DNA of 11,767 nt from Ruminococcus sp. UBA7013 (GTDB lineage: Bacteria; Bacillota; Clostridia; Oscillospirales; Ruminococcaceae), in assembly GCA_002449585.1 (NCBI GenBank), contig DJXD01000104.1, positions 1 through 11,767 of the forward strand, read 5' to 3'. The number at the start of each line of letters is the position of its first letter. Within the stretch, counting starts at the first letter, position 1. Below are positions 5,688 to 11,767 of the stretch, one piece after another. The notes below the pieces were generated by a model. That model was not told the origin of the DNA and did no database searches. It saw only the letters and a list, made by a program, of their open reading frames with translations. A program made the position numbers and the translations under genes.

Positions 5688-7025
5688 TTATTTTTGCGGA
5701 ACAGGGATAATTTCCATACCACCCATATAAGGACGAAGAATTTCAGGAATACGAACAGAACCGTCTTCATTCAGATTATTTTCAAGGAACGCAATTAACA
5801 TACGGGGCGGCGCAACGACAGTATTATTGAGCGTATGTGCAAAGTATTTGCTGCCATCCTCTTTTCTGATACGGATACCAAGTCTTCTTGCCTGTGCATC
5901 GCCAAGGTTAGAGCAGCTTCCGACTTCAAAATATTTTTTCTGACGGGGAGACCATGCTTCCACATCAAGAGACTTGACTTTCAGGTCAGCAAGGTCACCG
6001 GAACAGCATTCGAGCGTTCTGACAGGAATATCAAGAGAACGGAAGTAATCAACGGTATTTTTCCAGAGAACATCATACCATTTCATGCTGTCTTCAGGAT
6101 TGCAGACAACAATCATTTCTTGTTTCTCAAATTGATGAATACGATAAACGCCACGTTCTTCAATACCATGTGCGCCGACTTCTTTCCGGAAACAGGGAGA
6201 ATAGCTGGTAAGTGTCTGCGGAAGTTCTTCTTCAGGGAGAATCGTATCAATAAATTTGCCAATCATAGAATGTTCAGAAGTGCCGATTAAATATAAATCT
6301 TCACCCTCAATTTTATACATCATGTTTTCCATTTCCGCAAAGCTCATAACACCAGTAACAACATTGGAACGAATCATAAAAGGAGGAATATAATAAGTAA
6401 AACCTCTGTTAATCATAAAATCTCTTGCATAGGAGAGAACAGCAGAATGCAGTCTTGCAATATCACCGCAAAGATAATAAAAGCCTGCACCTGTCGTTTT
6501 TCCGGCAGAAGTTTTATCAATGCCCTTGAGTTTTTTCATAATATCTTCATGATGAGGAATTTCAAAATCAGGAACAAAAGGTTCACCAAACCGTTCAATT
6601 TCGACATTTTCAGAATCGTCTTTTCCAATAGGAACAGAAGGGTCGATAATATTAGGAATAACCATCATTATTTTTTTGATTTCCTGATTGAGTTCCGCTT
6701 CTTTTACTTCGAGAGCATCAATTTCCTGATTGATAGGCGCAACTTCTGCCATAATTGCCTGAAAAGCAGGGTCTTCTTTAGCGGCTTTCTGCGCTTCTTC
6801 ATCAGAGAGTCCCTGACCTTTTAGTTTTCCAATAATTGCACCAGTAGCCTTGCTCTTCTTTTTGACCTGCGCACGGAGCTGGTCACCTTTCTGTTTTGCC
6901 TCTCTGCATTCTTTATCAAGTTCGATAACTTTATCAACAAGAGGTAATTTGTCGTCTTGGAATTTCTTTTTAATATTTTCCTTGACAACATCGGGATTGG
7001 TTCTTAAAAATTTCATGTCTAACAT
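5688..7025 (-). CDS. serS: seryl-tRNA synthetase, divergent subtype
   Basis: This cytoplasmic enzyme charges tRNA-Ser with serine. It has 445 residues, slightly longer than the usual 420-430. The N-terminal tRNA-binding coiled coil spans about 28-120. The class II core shows the TxE loop (IGTSEHSM, T249/E251), motif 2 (FRKEVGAHGIEERGVYRIHQ, 279-298), and SCSNLGDAQARR (370-381). Motif 3 reads HTLNNTVVAPPRMLIAFLEN: the ATP-binding arginine R408 is kept, but the usual GSGLAVGR segment is replaced. The C-terminus RIPEILRPYMGG is standard. Start ATG 7025 has AAAGGA 9 nt upstream. It follows parB with a 47-bp gap holding a parS site and no promoter, so it is probably transcribed with parA-parB. A strong terminator follows. 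Confidence 0.95.
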   Translation of the reverse strand: MLDMKFLRTNPDVVKENIKKKFQDDKLPLVDKVIELDKECREAKQKGDQLRAQVKKKSKATGAIIGKLKGQGLSDEEAQKAAKEDPAFQAIMAEVAPINQEIDALEVKEAELNQEIKKIMMVIPNIIDPSVPIGKDDSENVEIERFGEPFVPDFEIPHHEDIMKKLKGIDKTSAGKTTGAGFYYLCGDIARLHSAVLSYARDFMINRGFTYYIPPFMIRSNVVTGVMSFAEMENMMYKIEGEDLYLIGTSEHSMIGKFIDTILPEEELPQTLTSYSPCFRKEVGAHGIEERGVYRIHQFEKQEMIVVCNPEDSMKWYDVLWKNTVDYFRSLDIPVRTLECCSGDLADLKVKSLDVEAWSPRQKKYFEVGSCSNLGDAQARRLGIRIRKEDGSKYFAHTLNNTVVAPPRMLIAFLENNLNEDGSVRIPEILRPYMGGMEIIPVPQK

Positions 7026-7049
7026 AATAAAAAATCCTTTCTGACAAAA

Positions 7050-7065
7050 TGTTCCACGTGGAACA
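7050..7065. promoter_or_regulatory. parS site 4 (perfect)
   Basis: A perfect TGTTCCACGTGGAACA lies between parB and serS, 7 bp beyond the parB stop codon. It is flanked by AAAATTAAT-like sequence that contains that stop. On the minus strand it is followed by four T residues only. Confidence 0.92.
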
Positions 7066-7072
7066 TTAAAAA

Positions 7073-7984
7073 TTAATCATAATTTTCTTGATACTCATCT
7101 GAGAATTCATAAGCAGATTCAAATGCACCACTGATTTCATCATCATCAGGAGAGAGAAGCTCAGCGAGGAGTTTAAGGTCTTCTTCATCATAGAATTCAA
7201 GGCTGAGTGTACCTTTGTTTTTCTTGAACTGCACTTTGACTTTTCTGCCAAGTCTGGTATGCAAAGCATGTTCAATTTCACCGAAATAGGAAACACTTTT
7301 AGAAATAGGAATTTCATCAAGGTCTTTGCAGTTAGAATCAGCAGCCATTTTTTCAATTTGGCGGACATTGAGCAGCCCATCAGCAGCTTTTTGCGCAATC
7401 TGAATCATCAGTTTTGCATCAGTAAAACTCAGAAGTGCCTTAGCATGACTAGCAGAAATTTTGCCTTTAATAAGTAATTCCTGCACTTCTTCCGGAAGTT
7501 TAAGAAGTCGCATCGCATTTGTGACAGAACTGCGGGAACAGCCGACTTTTTTAGCAATATCCTCCTGTTTCATGCCAAAATCGTCCTGAAGTCTCTGGAA
7601 AGCTTTTGCCTCTTCAATAGGGTTGAGGTCTTCCCGCTGAAGATTTTCAATCAAAGCGATTTGAGCAGCTTCAATATCAGAAAGTTCCCGGACAATAACA
7701 GGTACTTCACTAAGCCCAAGCATTCTTGCAGCACGCCAGCGGCGTTCACCAGCGACAATCTGATAATTGCCAAGTGGAAGCGGACGGACAAGAATGGGCT
7801 GTAGTAAGCCATGTTCACGAATAGACTCAGCAAGCGCAGAAATTGCAGTTTCGTCAAAATTTTTTCTGGGCTGATTCCGGTTAGGTTCAATATCAGATAA
7901 ACGAATTGTTTTTTTGCTTTGAATTTCAGCAGCATTGTCTTCAAAAAGAGAGCCAAGACCACCGCCAAGACCGCCTTTTGCCAT
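7073..7984 (-). CDS. parB: chromosome partitioning protein ParB (Spo0J)
   Basis: This is a CTP-dependent clamp that loads at parS, spreads on DNA and recruits SMC/condensin and ParA for origin segregation. It has 303 residues. The N-terminal KGGLGGGLGSLF (3-14) is the ParA-stimulating peptide. The CTP/clamp domain includes GERRWRAAR (79-87) and ENLQREDLNPIEEA (113-126). The helix-turn-helix covers about 137-163. At the four positions known to separate ParB from Noc it has R151, A157, K162 and S179; R151 is the ParB-type residue. The C-terminal dimer domain (about 228-277) is followed by an extra acidic tail (DDDEISG to the end). It starts 40 bp after parA, with which it is co-transcribed. The ribosome site (AGAAAGTGATG) is weak. 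It is surrounded by its own target sites. Confidence 0.96.
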   Translation of the reverse strand: MAKGGLGGGLGSLFEDNAAEIQSKKTIRLSDIEPNRNQPRKNFDETAISALAESIREHGLLQPILVRPLPLGNYQIVAGERRWRAARMLGLSEVPVIVRELSDIEAAQIALIENLQREDLNPIEEAKAFQRLQDDFGMKQEDIAKKVGCSRSSVTNAMRLLKLPEEVQELLIKGKISASHAKALLSFTDAKLMIQIAQKAADGLLNVRQIEKMAADSNCKDLDEIPISKSVSYFGEIEHALHTRLGRKVKVQFKKNKGTLSLEFYDEEDLKLLAELLSPDDDEISGAFESAYEFSDEYQENYD

Positions 7985-8024
7985 AACATCACATCACTTT
8001 CTTTAAAAATTTAAAAATCATAAA

Positions 8025-8828
8025 TTACTCTTTTGCAATATTCATTCTTAATTTCATGAAACTGCTGAGAGGTTCGCCCAGAACTTCTTTTCCAAGACAT
8101 TCATAAGCAAGCGTGCCTTTAGAATGTTTATCATAGTACATAACCGGTTTTCCATAGCTGGGTGCTTCAGAGAGCCGGACATTTCTGGGAATTTTAGTCT
8201 GAAATACTTTAGCAGCAAAATACTGTTCCACTTCTTCAACAACCTGTCTGGAAACATTCAGGCGGTTATCGTACATAGTGAAGACAATACCAAGAATATC
8301 AAGTGACGGGTTATAATTAGCACGGACAAGTTTCATGGTATTAATCAGCTGCGTAAGACCCTCCAGAGCATAAAATTCAGCAAGCATGGGGATTAAGATT
8401 TCATCCGCAGCCGTCATGCCATTGAGTGTCAGCTGACCGAGAGCCGGCGGACAGTCAATAAAGATAAAATCATAATCTTCTTTGATAGTAAGTACCTGCA
8501 TTTTGAGACGGTTGAACCGTTGTTCCATATTGACAAGTTCAATTTCTGCCCCGGCAAGGTCAGCAGTAGCAGGAACAACAGAAACATTTTGAAATTCTGT
8601 CTGAATGATAGCATTTTGAATTTTCGTTTTTCCGGTAAGAACTTCATAAGCAGAATACTGGAGTCCTTTTTTGTGGATACCAAAACCAGTAGTTAAATTT
8701 CCCTGAGCATCAATATCAATACATAATACTTTTTTATCTCTTGAGCCAAGGTAAGCAGCAAGGTTGACAGTAGTGGTAGATTTACCTACACCACCCTTTT
8801 GATTAGCGACAGCGATAATTTTACCCAT
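8025..8828 (-). CDS. parA: chromosome partitioning ATPase ParA (Soj)
   Basis: This is a Walker-type ATPase that binds the nucleoid non-specifically as an ATP dimer and interacts with ParB-parS complexes to move or regulate origins; in Bacillus Soj also controls DnaA. It has 267 residues from ATG 8828. The deviant Walker A motif KGGVGKST is at 11-18, A' motif VLCIDIDAQGN at 34-44 (D40), Walker B DFIFIDCPP at 120-128 (D125), and the C-terminal IPRNVRLSEAPSYGKP is classic. The frame stays open to 8969 through parS, but that extension has no homology and would cross the promoter; AAAGGAG 12 nt upstream of 8828 supports the shorter start. It has its own strong promoter and heads the parA-parB(-serS) unit. 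The C-terminal LSSFMKLRMNIAKE extends slightly past the family core. Confidence 0.97.
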   Translation of the reverse strand: MGKIIAVANQKGGVGKSTTTVNLAAYLGSRDKKVLCIDIDAQGNLTTGFGIHKKGLQYSAYEVLTGKTKIQNAIIQTEFQNVSVVPATADLAGAEIELVNMEQRFNRLKMQVLTIKEDYDFIFIDCPPALGQLTLNGMTAADEILIPMLAEFYALEGLTQLINTMKLVRANYNPSLDILGIVFTMYDNRLNVSRQVVEEVEQYFAAKVFQTKIPRNVRLSEAPSYGKPVMYYDKHSKGTLAYECLGKEVLGEPLSSFMKLRMNIAKE

Positions 8829-8867
8829 AATCTGGGATAGCTCCTTTCTGAAATGGATTGTATTTTT

Positions 8868-8896
8868 ATTATAGCATGTTTCAGGTAATTTGTAAA
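8868..8896 (-). promoter_or_regulatory. sigma-A promoter of parA-parB
   Basis: On the minus strand TTTACA (8891-8896), a 17-bp spacer, and TATAAT (8868-8873) with TGC directly before it. This is the strongest promoter in the partition region. Two parS copies lie 28 and 57 bp upstream of the -35, so ParB spreading could act on it. Confidence 0.85.
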
Positions 8897-8923
8897 GATA
8901 ATTTGAAAATTTTGCAGAAAAAA

Positions 8924-8939
8924 AGTTCCACGTGGAACA
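8924..8939. promoter_or_regulatory. parS site 5 (15/16)
   Basis: AGTTCCACGTGGAACA differs from the perfect palindrome only at the first base. It lies between noc and the parA promoter, 29 bp from site 6. On the minus strand it is followed by seven T residues. Confidence 0.88.
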
Positions 8940-8952
8940 TCGGAGGAAAAAA

Positions 8953-8968
8953 TGTTTCACGTGGAACA
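8953..8968. promoter_or_regulatory. parS site 6 (15/16)
   Basis: TGTTTCACGTGGAACA carries the same asymmetric T as site 1. It lies 5 bp beyond the noc stop codon, next to AAAATTAAT, and on the minus strand is followed by six T residues. Confidence 0.88.
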
Positions 8969-8973
8969 TAAAA

Positions 8974-9798
8974 TTAATCTTTATGATTTAAAGGGATACG
9001 GATTCTGTATTCGATATAATCAGAGAACTGCATTTTCTGGGATTCAGCAGAAATGCCGGCAGCCTGCATGGTTTCAACAGCTTTCTGGATAGTATTGGTA
9101 AACAGACGCACATCACGAAAAAGAATACTTCGTTTGCGAAAGCTTTCCTGTTCTCTGGTATGATTAATTTTTTCTTCAATAAAGAGTTCTGTTTTTTCGA
9201 CATTCAAACCAAGTTTTGTAATTTTTTGCAGAACATCCATACGTTCTTCAGGACTTGCCAGTTTCAGAAGCGCACGGGCATGACGCTCTGTAAGCTGATT
9301 TTCTAAGATATAATTACGTTCATTTTCAGTCAGACGAAGCAGTCGGAGTTTATTGGCAACTGTGCTTTGCGCACGTCCAAGCTGAACAGCCGCATCTTCC
9401 TGAGTCATACCGTAGTAAGTAATTAATTTTTCAAGCGCAGCAGCTTCTTCAAAATAATTAAGGTCTTGTCTCTGAATATTTTCAACAAGTGCAAGAATCG
9501 CAGAATTACGGTCATTAATTTCCATAACAATACAGGGGACAGAGCGCAGACCAGCAATTTTTGCAGCACGAAGGCGGCGTTCTCCGGCAATGAGTTCGTA
9601 AAAATCACCGCACTGCCGGACAGTAAGAGGCTGAAGAATGCCATTTTGCCGGATACTGTCAGATAATGCCCGCAGTTCATCAGACTGGAAAACAATCCTT
9701 GGCTGATGTGGATTTGGTCTGATATCCTCAATACGGATATGCAGCACTTTTTGTTCTGTGAAAGTTTGTCCTTTTGGGACGGTAAAAGCAGGTGACAT
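8974..9798 (-). CDS. noc: nucleoid occlusion protein Noc (ParB-family paralogue)
   Basis: Noc binds its own chromosomal sites and keeps division away from the nucleoid. This protein has 274 residues, with the ParB fold: RPNPHQPR (27-34), AGERRLRAAK (71-80), ENIQRQDLNYFEEA (106-119), a helix-turn-helix about 131-156, and a C-terminal domain. At the four published specificity positions it has Q144, K150, R155 and R172 (AQSTVANKLRLLRL and LTERHARAL), matching Noc (Q, K, K, R) almost fully and not ParB. Its place between rsmG and parA is also the noc position in Bacillus. The N-terminus MSPAFTVPKGQTFTEQ lacks an obvious amphipathic membrane helix such as that of Bacillus Noc. The ribosome site is GAAAGGAG, 10 nt before ATG. 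It has its own promoter and is followed by two parS copies. Confidence 0.88.
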   Translation of the reverse strand: MSPAFTVPKGQTFTEQKVLHIRIEDIRPNPHQPRIVFQSDELRALSDSIRQNGILQPLTVRQCGDFYELIAGERRLRAAKIAGLRSVPCIVMEINDRNSAILALVENIQRQDLNYFEEAAALEKLITYYGMTQEDAAVQLGRAQSTVANKLRLLRLTENERNYILENQLTERHARALLKLASPEERMDVLQKITKLGLNVEKTELFIEEKINHTREQESFRKRSILFRDVRLFTNTIQKAVETMQAAGISAESQKMQFSDYIEYRIRIPLNHKD

Positions 9799-9859
9799 GG
9801 GAAAAGTACTCCTTTCGGTTGTTCTGTAAAAAAAGTTTTGTTGTTCTCTCTATAATTTA

Positions 9860-9888
9860 ATTATAACAGATATAGAAAATCATTGCCA
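9860..9888 (-). promoter_or_regulatory. promoter of noc
   Basis: On the minus strand TATAAT (9860-9865) is preceded by TGT, giving an extended -10. At 17-bp spacing the -35 is a poor TGGCAA (9883-9888). It lies directly downstream of the rsmG terminator, so noc appears to have its own start. Confidence 0.6.
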
Positions 9889-9927
9889 TAAAAAAAATCC
9901 GTTATTTCTTTTGAAAATAACGGATTT
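9888..9927 (-). terminator. rsmG terminator
   Basis: On the minus strand a perfect 13-bp stem (AAATCCGTTATTT with AAATAACGGATTT, 9915-9927 and 9895-9907) with a 7-nt loop is followed by a run of T. It separates rsmG from noc. Confidence 0.92.
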
Positions 9928-9947
9928 CCGAACAGATTCGTCTTTTT

Positions 9948-10664
9948 TTACAGTTGCTTTTGCTTAATCTGAGCAAATTTTCTGGGATATTTTGTCGGTG
10001 TGGGCGATATTTTTTTTATGATATAAATCGTTCTTTCATCGCCGTCAGGGAGCTGATAAGAGATAGTATTTTGGAGTTTACCACCAAGAAGTTTGACAGC
10101 ATGAAGCGCAGGGTTCATATCTTCCTTGCCTTTCATCGCAATCCAGAAGCCGCCGGATTTGACATAAGGGAGAGAAAATTCAGCAAGTATAGGAAGCGCA
10201 GCAACTGCACGGGCGGTCACAACATCGAAAGCTTCTCTGTATTGAGAAGTTTTTGCAAGCTCTTCAGCTCTGCCGTGAATGGGAGTATAGCTGCACTGTA
10301 ATTTTTCTCTGAGCAGTTCAAGAAAAGTAATTCTTTTATTTAAGCTGTCAAGAAGCGTAATTTGAAAATCTGGTTTGAGCAGTGCGAGAGGGACACCGGG
10401 AAAGCCTGCACCGCTGCCAATGTCAAGAATTTTAGCCGCATCAGGAAAACACGCTCCTGCATGAGCATAGAGCAGAAAGCTGTCAAGAAAATGTTTTGTC
10501 AGAACTTCTTTTCCGTCAGTAATAGCCGTCAGATTGACATGCTGATTATAGTCAACTAAAAAATCAGCATAAATTTCTAATTTTTCAAATGTTCCACGTG
10601 GAACATCAATATGATATTTCTGAAAAAGATTTTGAGCAGCTTCAAAATCGGGGAGAATAGACAT
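9948..10664 (-). CDS. rsmG: 16S rRNA (guanine527-N7)-methyltransferase RsmG
   Basis: This enzyme methylates N7 of G527 in 16S rRNA using S-adenosylmethionine. It has 238 residues. The SAM-binding motif ILDIGSGAGFPGVPLA lies near 79-94, LLDSLNKRITFL near 104-115, FDVVTARAVAAL near 145-156, and the basic C-terminal KYPRKFAQIKQKQL is typical. AGGAGG lies 7 nt before ATG 10664. A perfect parS is embedded in the reading frame and encodes V21 P22 R23 G24 T25 in a poorly conserved N-terminal stretch. In many Firmicutes mnmG precedes rsmG; here two unrelated unknown genes do. No promoter is evident in the 53 bp upstream, so it may depend on read-through. A strong terminator follows. Confidence 0.96.
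   Translation of the reverse strand: MSILPDFEAAQNLFQKYHIDVPRGTFEKLEIYADFLVDYNQHVNLTAITDGKEVLTKHFLDSFLLYAHAGACFPDAAKILDIGSGAGFPGVPLALLKPDFQITLLDSLNKRITFLELLREKLQCSYTPIHGRAEELAKTSQYREAFDVVTARAVAALPILAEFSLPYVKSGGFWIAMKGKEDMNPALHAVKLLGGKLQNTISYQLPDGDERTIYIIKKISPTPTKYPRKFAQIKQKQL
10590..10605. promoter_or_regulatory. parS site 7 (perfect), inside rsmG
   Basis: A perfect TGTTCCACGTGGAACA lies within the rsmG coding sequence, read as (ga)T GTT CCA CGT GGA ACA (D-V-P-R-G-T). Keeping all 16 bases inside a reading frame suggests selection for the site. Confidence 0.92.
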
Positions 10665-10696
10665 AAAAATTCCTCCTGAATAAAAATTTGAAAAAA

Positions 10697-10712
10697 TGTT
10701 CCACGTGGAACA
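10697..10712. promoter_or_regulatory. parS site 8 (perfect)
   Basis: A perfect copy lies between the DUF5984-like gene and rsmG, 5 bp beyond the former's stop codon and beside GAAATTAAT. On the minus strand six T residues follow. Confidence 0.92.
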
Positions 10713-10717
10713 TGAAA

Positions 10718-11530
10718 TTAATTTTGTGGAAGTTCCTCAAGACATTTTTCCCAGAGTGCGGAAATTGTATCCCAGTCTCTCGGAAATTCCGGATTTTGAG
10801 AAAGTGCATGTATTTTCTGCTGAAAATGTTCTTTTGTAGTTTGATGTTCTTTTATAAGCTGATTTTTATCAAGCTGAACTCTGCCCCAGTCTTTTCTGAC
10901 AGCATCCTGAATCTGAATATCCATCTTCTGAAAAAATTCAGCAAAAAAATTTTGCACTTCTCTGACAAAATCAGCATATTTCATTTCATAAATGCCTTTT
11001 TGTGAAGTCCAGACAGGAATATGATTTTCAAGCATACGCCCGTCATTATCCCACCAGAATTTGATTTTATCCTGAAAGCGAAAACAGCCGATTTGATAAC
11101 CACCCGTGAGATGACCAGAGTCAAAAGAATTTTGCTGATAAAACCACTCCGTCAAAGGACAGTACGCCTCATCAAAATACCATTTATCAAAAACATCATC
11201 CGGCAAATCTTCATGTATTAATTTCCATTTATCTGTAAATGCCATGAAATTTTCAATATTGTCATAAATTTGTTCCGGCACGGATTCGCAGATAAACGGA
11301 AATGTTCCGGAAAAATCTTGCAGAAATCTCGAAATCTGATAATTATTATACTGAATCTCTTCATTCCAGAAAGCTCTTGCTTCTTGAGAATATTCATAAA
11401 TATTCTGATTTCCGGCAGTAATCCATAACAAGCCGTCAGTCAGTCCATACCAGTGCATTGACTGGTGAGTTTCGTCACCCCACGGAACAATTTTATCAAG
11501 TTCCTGCAATTGAAAATGAATTTTGAACAT
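10718..11530 (-). CDS. hypothetical protein, DUF5984-like
   Basis: This is a soluble protein of 270 residues with no signal peptide or membrane segment and unusually rich in W, F, Y, Q, D and E. The N-terminal part reads VPWGDE, then SMHWYGLTDGLLWITAGN (about residues 24-41), followed by a Y-rich segment. This resembles the DUF5984 family as I remember it; the assignment is tentative and the function unknown. The C-terminal part (about 190-265) is helical and charged. The ribosome site AGAGGTG lies 6-7 nt before ATG 11530. It follows the partial unknown gene with a 45-bp gap holding a parS copy and no visible promoter, so the two may be co-transcribed. Immunity-like or accessory roles are possible for this kind of aromatic-rich soluble protein, but nothing here proves one. 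Confidence 0.7.
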   Translation of the reverse strand: MFKIHFQLQELDKIVPWGDETHQSMHWYGLTDGLLWITAGNQNIYEYSQEARAFWNEEIQYNNYQISRFLQDFSGTFPFICESVPEQIYDNIENFMAFTDKWKLIHEDLPDDVFDKWYFDEAYCPLTEWFYQQNSFDSGHLTGGYQIGCFRFQDKIKFWWDNDGRMLENHIPVWTSQKGIYEMKYADFVREVQNFFAEFFQKMDIQIQDAVRKDWGRVQLDKNQLIKEHQTTKEHFQQKIHALSQNPEFPRDWDTISALWEKCLEELPQN

Positions 11531-11551
11531 GTTTCACACCTCTTTGCAAAA

Positions 11552-11567
11552 TGTTCCACGTGGAACA
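11552..11567. promoter_or_regulatory. parS site 9 (perfect)
   Basis: A perfect TGTTCCACGTGGAACA lies between the last two genes, 8 bp beyond the stop codon of the partial gene and beside AAAATTAAT. Four T residues follow on the minus strand. A lone left half, TGTTTCAC, lies at 11530-11537 over the start region of the next gene. Confidence 0.92.
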
Positions 11568-11575
11568 TCTTAAAA

Positions 11576-11767
11576 TTAATCCCATTCATTGAAGATAATA
11601 TTTCCGACAGAAACCGGATTCCAATATAAAATCTGCTGTAATTCTGCTTTTGAAAGCTGATGATTCCGGAAATCGAAGGGACTGTTGAGGAATTCAGCCG
11701 GAAGAAATTCATATTCAAAAAATTCGGGAAAGCTGATAGTAATAAAAATTTTTTCAGCAGATAAAAC
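11576..11767 (-). CDS. hypothetical protein, C-terminal 63 residues only
   Basis: A minus-strand frame is open from the right edge to TAA at 11578-11576 and ends ...FNEWD. The visible part includes FITISFPEFFEYEFLPAEF and the end segment YWNPVSVGNIIFNEWD. It is rich in aromatic and acidic residues like its neighbour. No family is recognised. Codon use and the position just upstream of another minus-strand gene, with a ribosome site and parS between, support a real gene rather than a chance frame. Confidence 0.6.
   Translation of the reverse strand, partial: VLSAEKIFITISFPEFFEYEFLPAEFLNSPFDFRNHQLSKAELQQILYWNPVSVGNIIFNEWD

Noticed and set aside
8670..8680. A DnaA-box-like TGTGGATAC
   Set aside because: It is a single mismatched copy within the parA coding sequence, with no cluster or AT-rich unwinding region beside it.
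8829..8969. A 47-residue N-terminal extension of ParA from ATG 8969
   Set aside because: It would be encoded by two parS sites and the parA promoter, has no similarity to ParA, and the ribosome site supports 8828.
11526..11537. A GAACATGTTTCAC inverted repeat at the start of the DUF5984-like gene
   Set aside because: It resembles back-to-back parS halves but in the wrong order for ParB, and it is explained by the start codon and ribosome-site region.

Overview
The window looks like an origin-proximal chromosomal segment of an AT-rich clostridial Firmicute, probably of the Ruminococcaceae/Oscillospiraceae type. The reasons are the block rsmG-noc-parA-parB, which sits beside the replication origin in many Firmicutes, a YtaF-type membrane protein, strong purine-rich ribosome binding sites, and sigma-A promoters with TATAAT-like -10 boxes preceded by TG. 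No oriC, DnaA-box cluster, rRNA, tRNA, IS element or CRISPR array was seen. The genus is inferred from general gene style, not proven.

Layout from left to right. At the left edge is the 5' part of a minus-strand O-acetylhomoserine sulfhydrylase gene (metY-type). It is divergent from a plus-strand nitrogen operon encoding an Amt ammonium channel and a PII protein (amt-glnB), whose leader carries a strong intrinsic terminator. A YtaF/MntP-like membrane protein gene (minus) and birA (plus) are divergent. A secreted lysozyme/transglycosylase-like protein, serS, parB, parA, noc, rsmG, a DUF5984-like gene and a partial unknown gene all lie on the minus strand.

The dominant signal is the parS centromere. 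Nine near-perfect copies of the 16-bp palindrome TGTTCCACGTGGAACA lie between 2505 and 11567, six of them perfect. They occupy most intergenic junctions, one lies inside the rsmG reading frame and one forms the stop codon of the ytaF-like gene. ParB (7073-7984) should bind them and ParA (8025-8828) should act on the ParB-DNA complex to segregate the origin. The second ParB-like protein (8974-9798) carries the DNA-specificity residues of Noc, the nucleoid occlusion protein, so it should recognise a different site. Several parS copies also form a hairpin followed by a T-run on the minus strand and may double as transcription terminators.

Other regulatory structure includes an attenuator with ANTAR-like hairpins before amt, three TTTGTTAAAA repeats at exactly 22-bp spacing upstream of the cell-wall gene promoter, and a ytaF-like gene whose natural start codon appears to be ACG.
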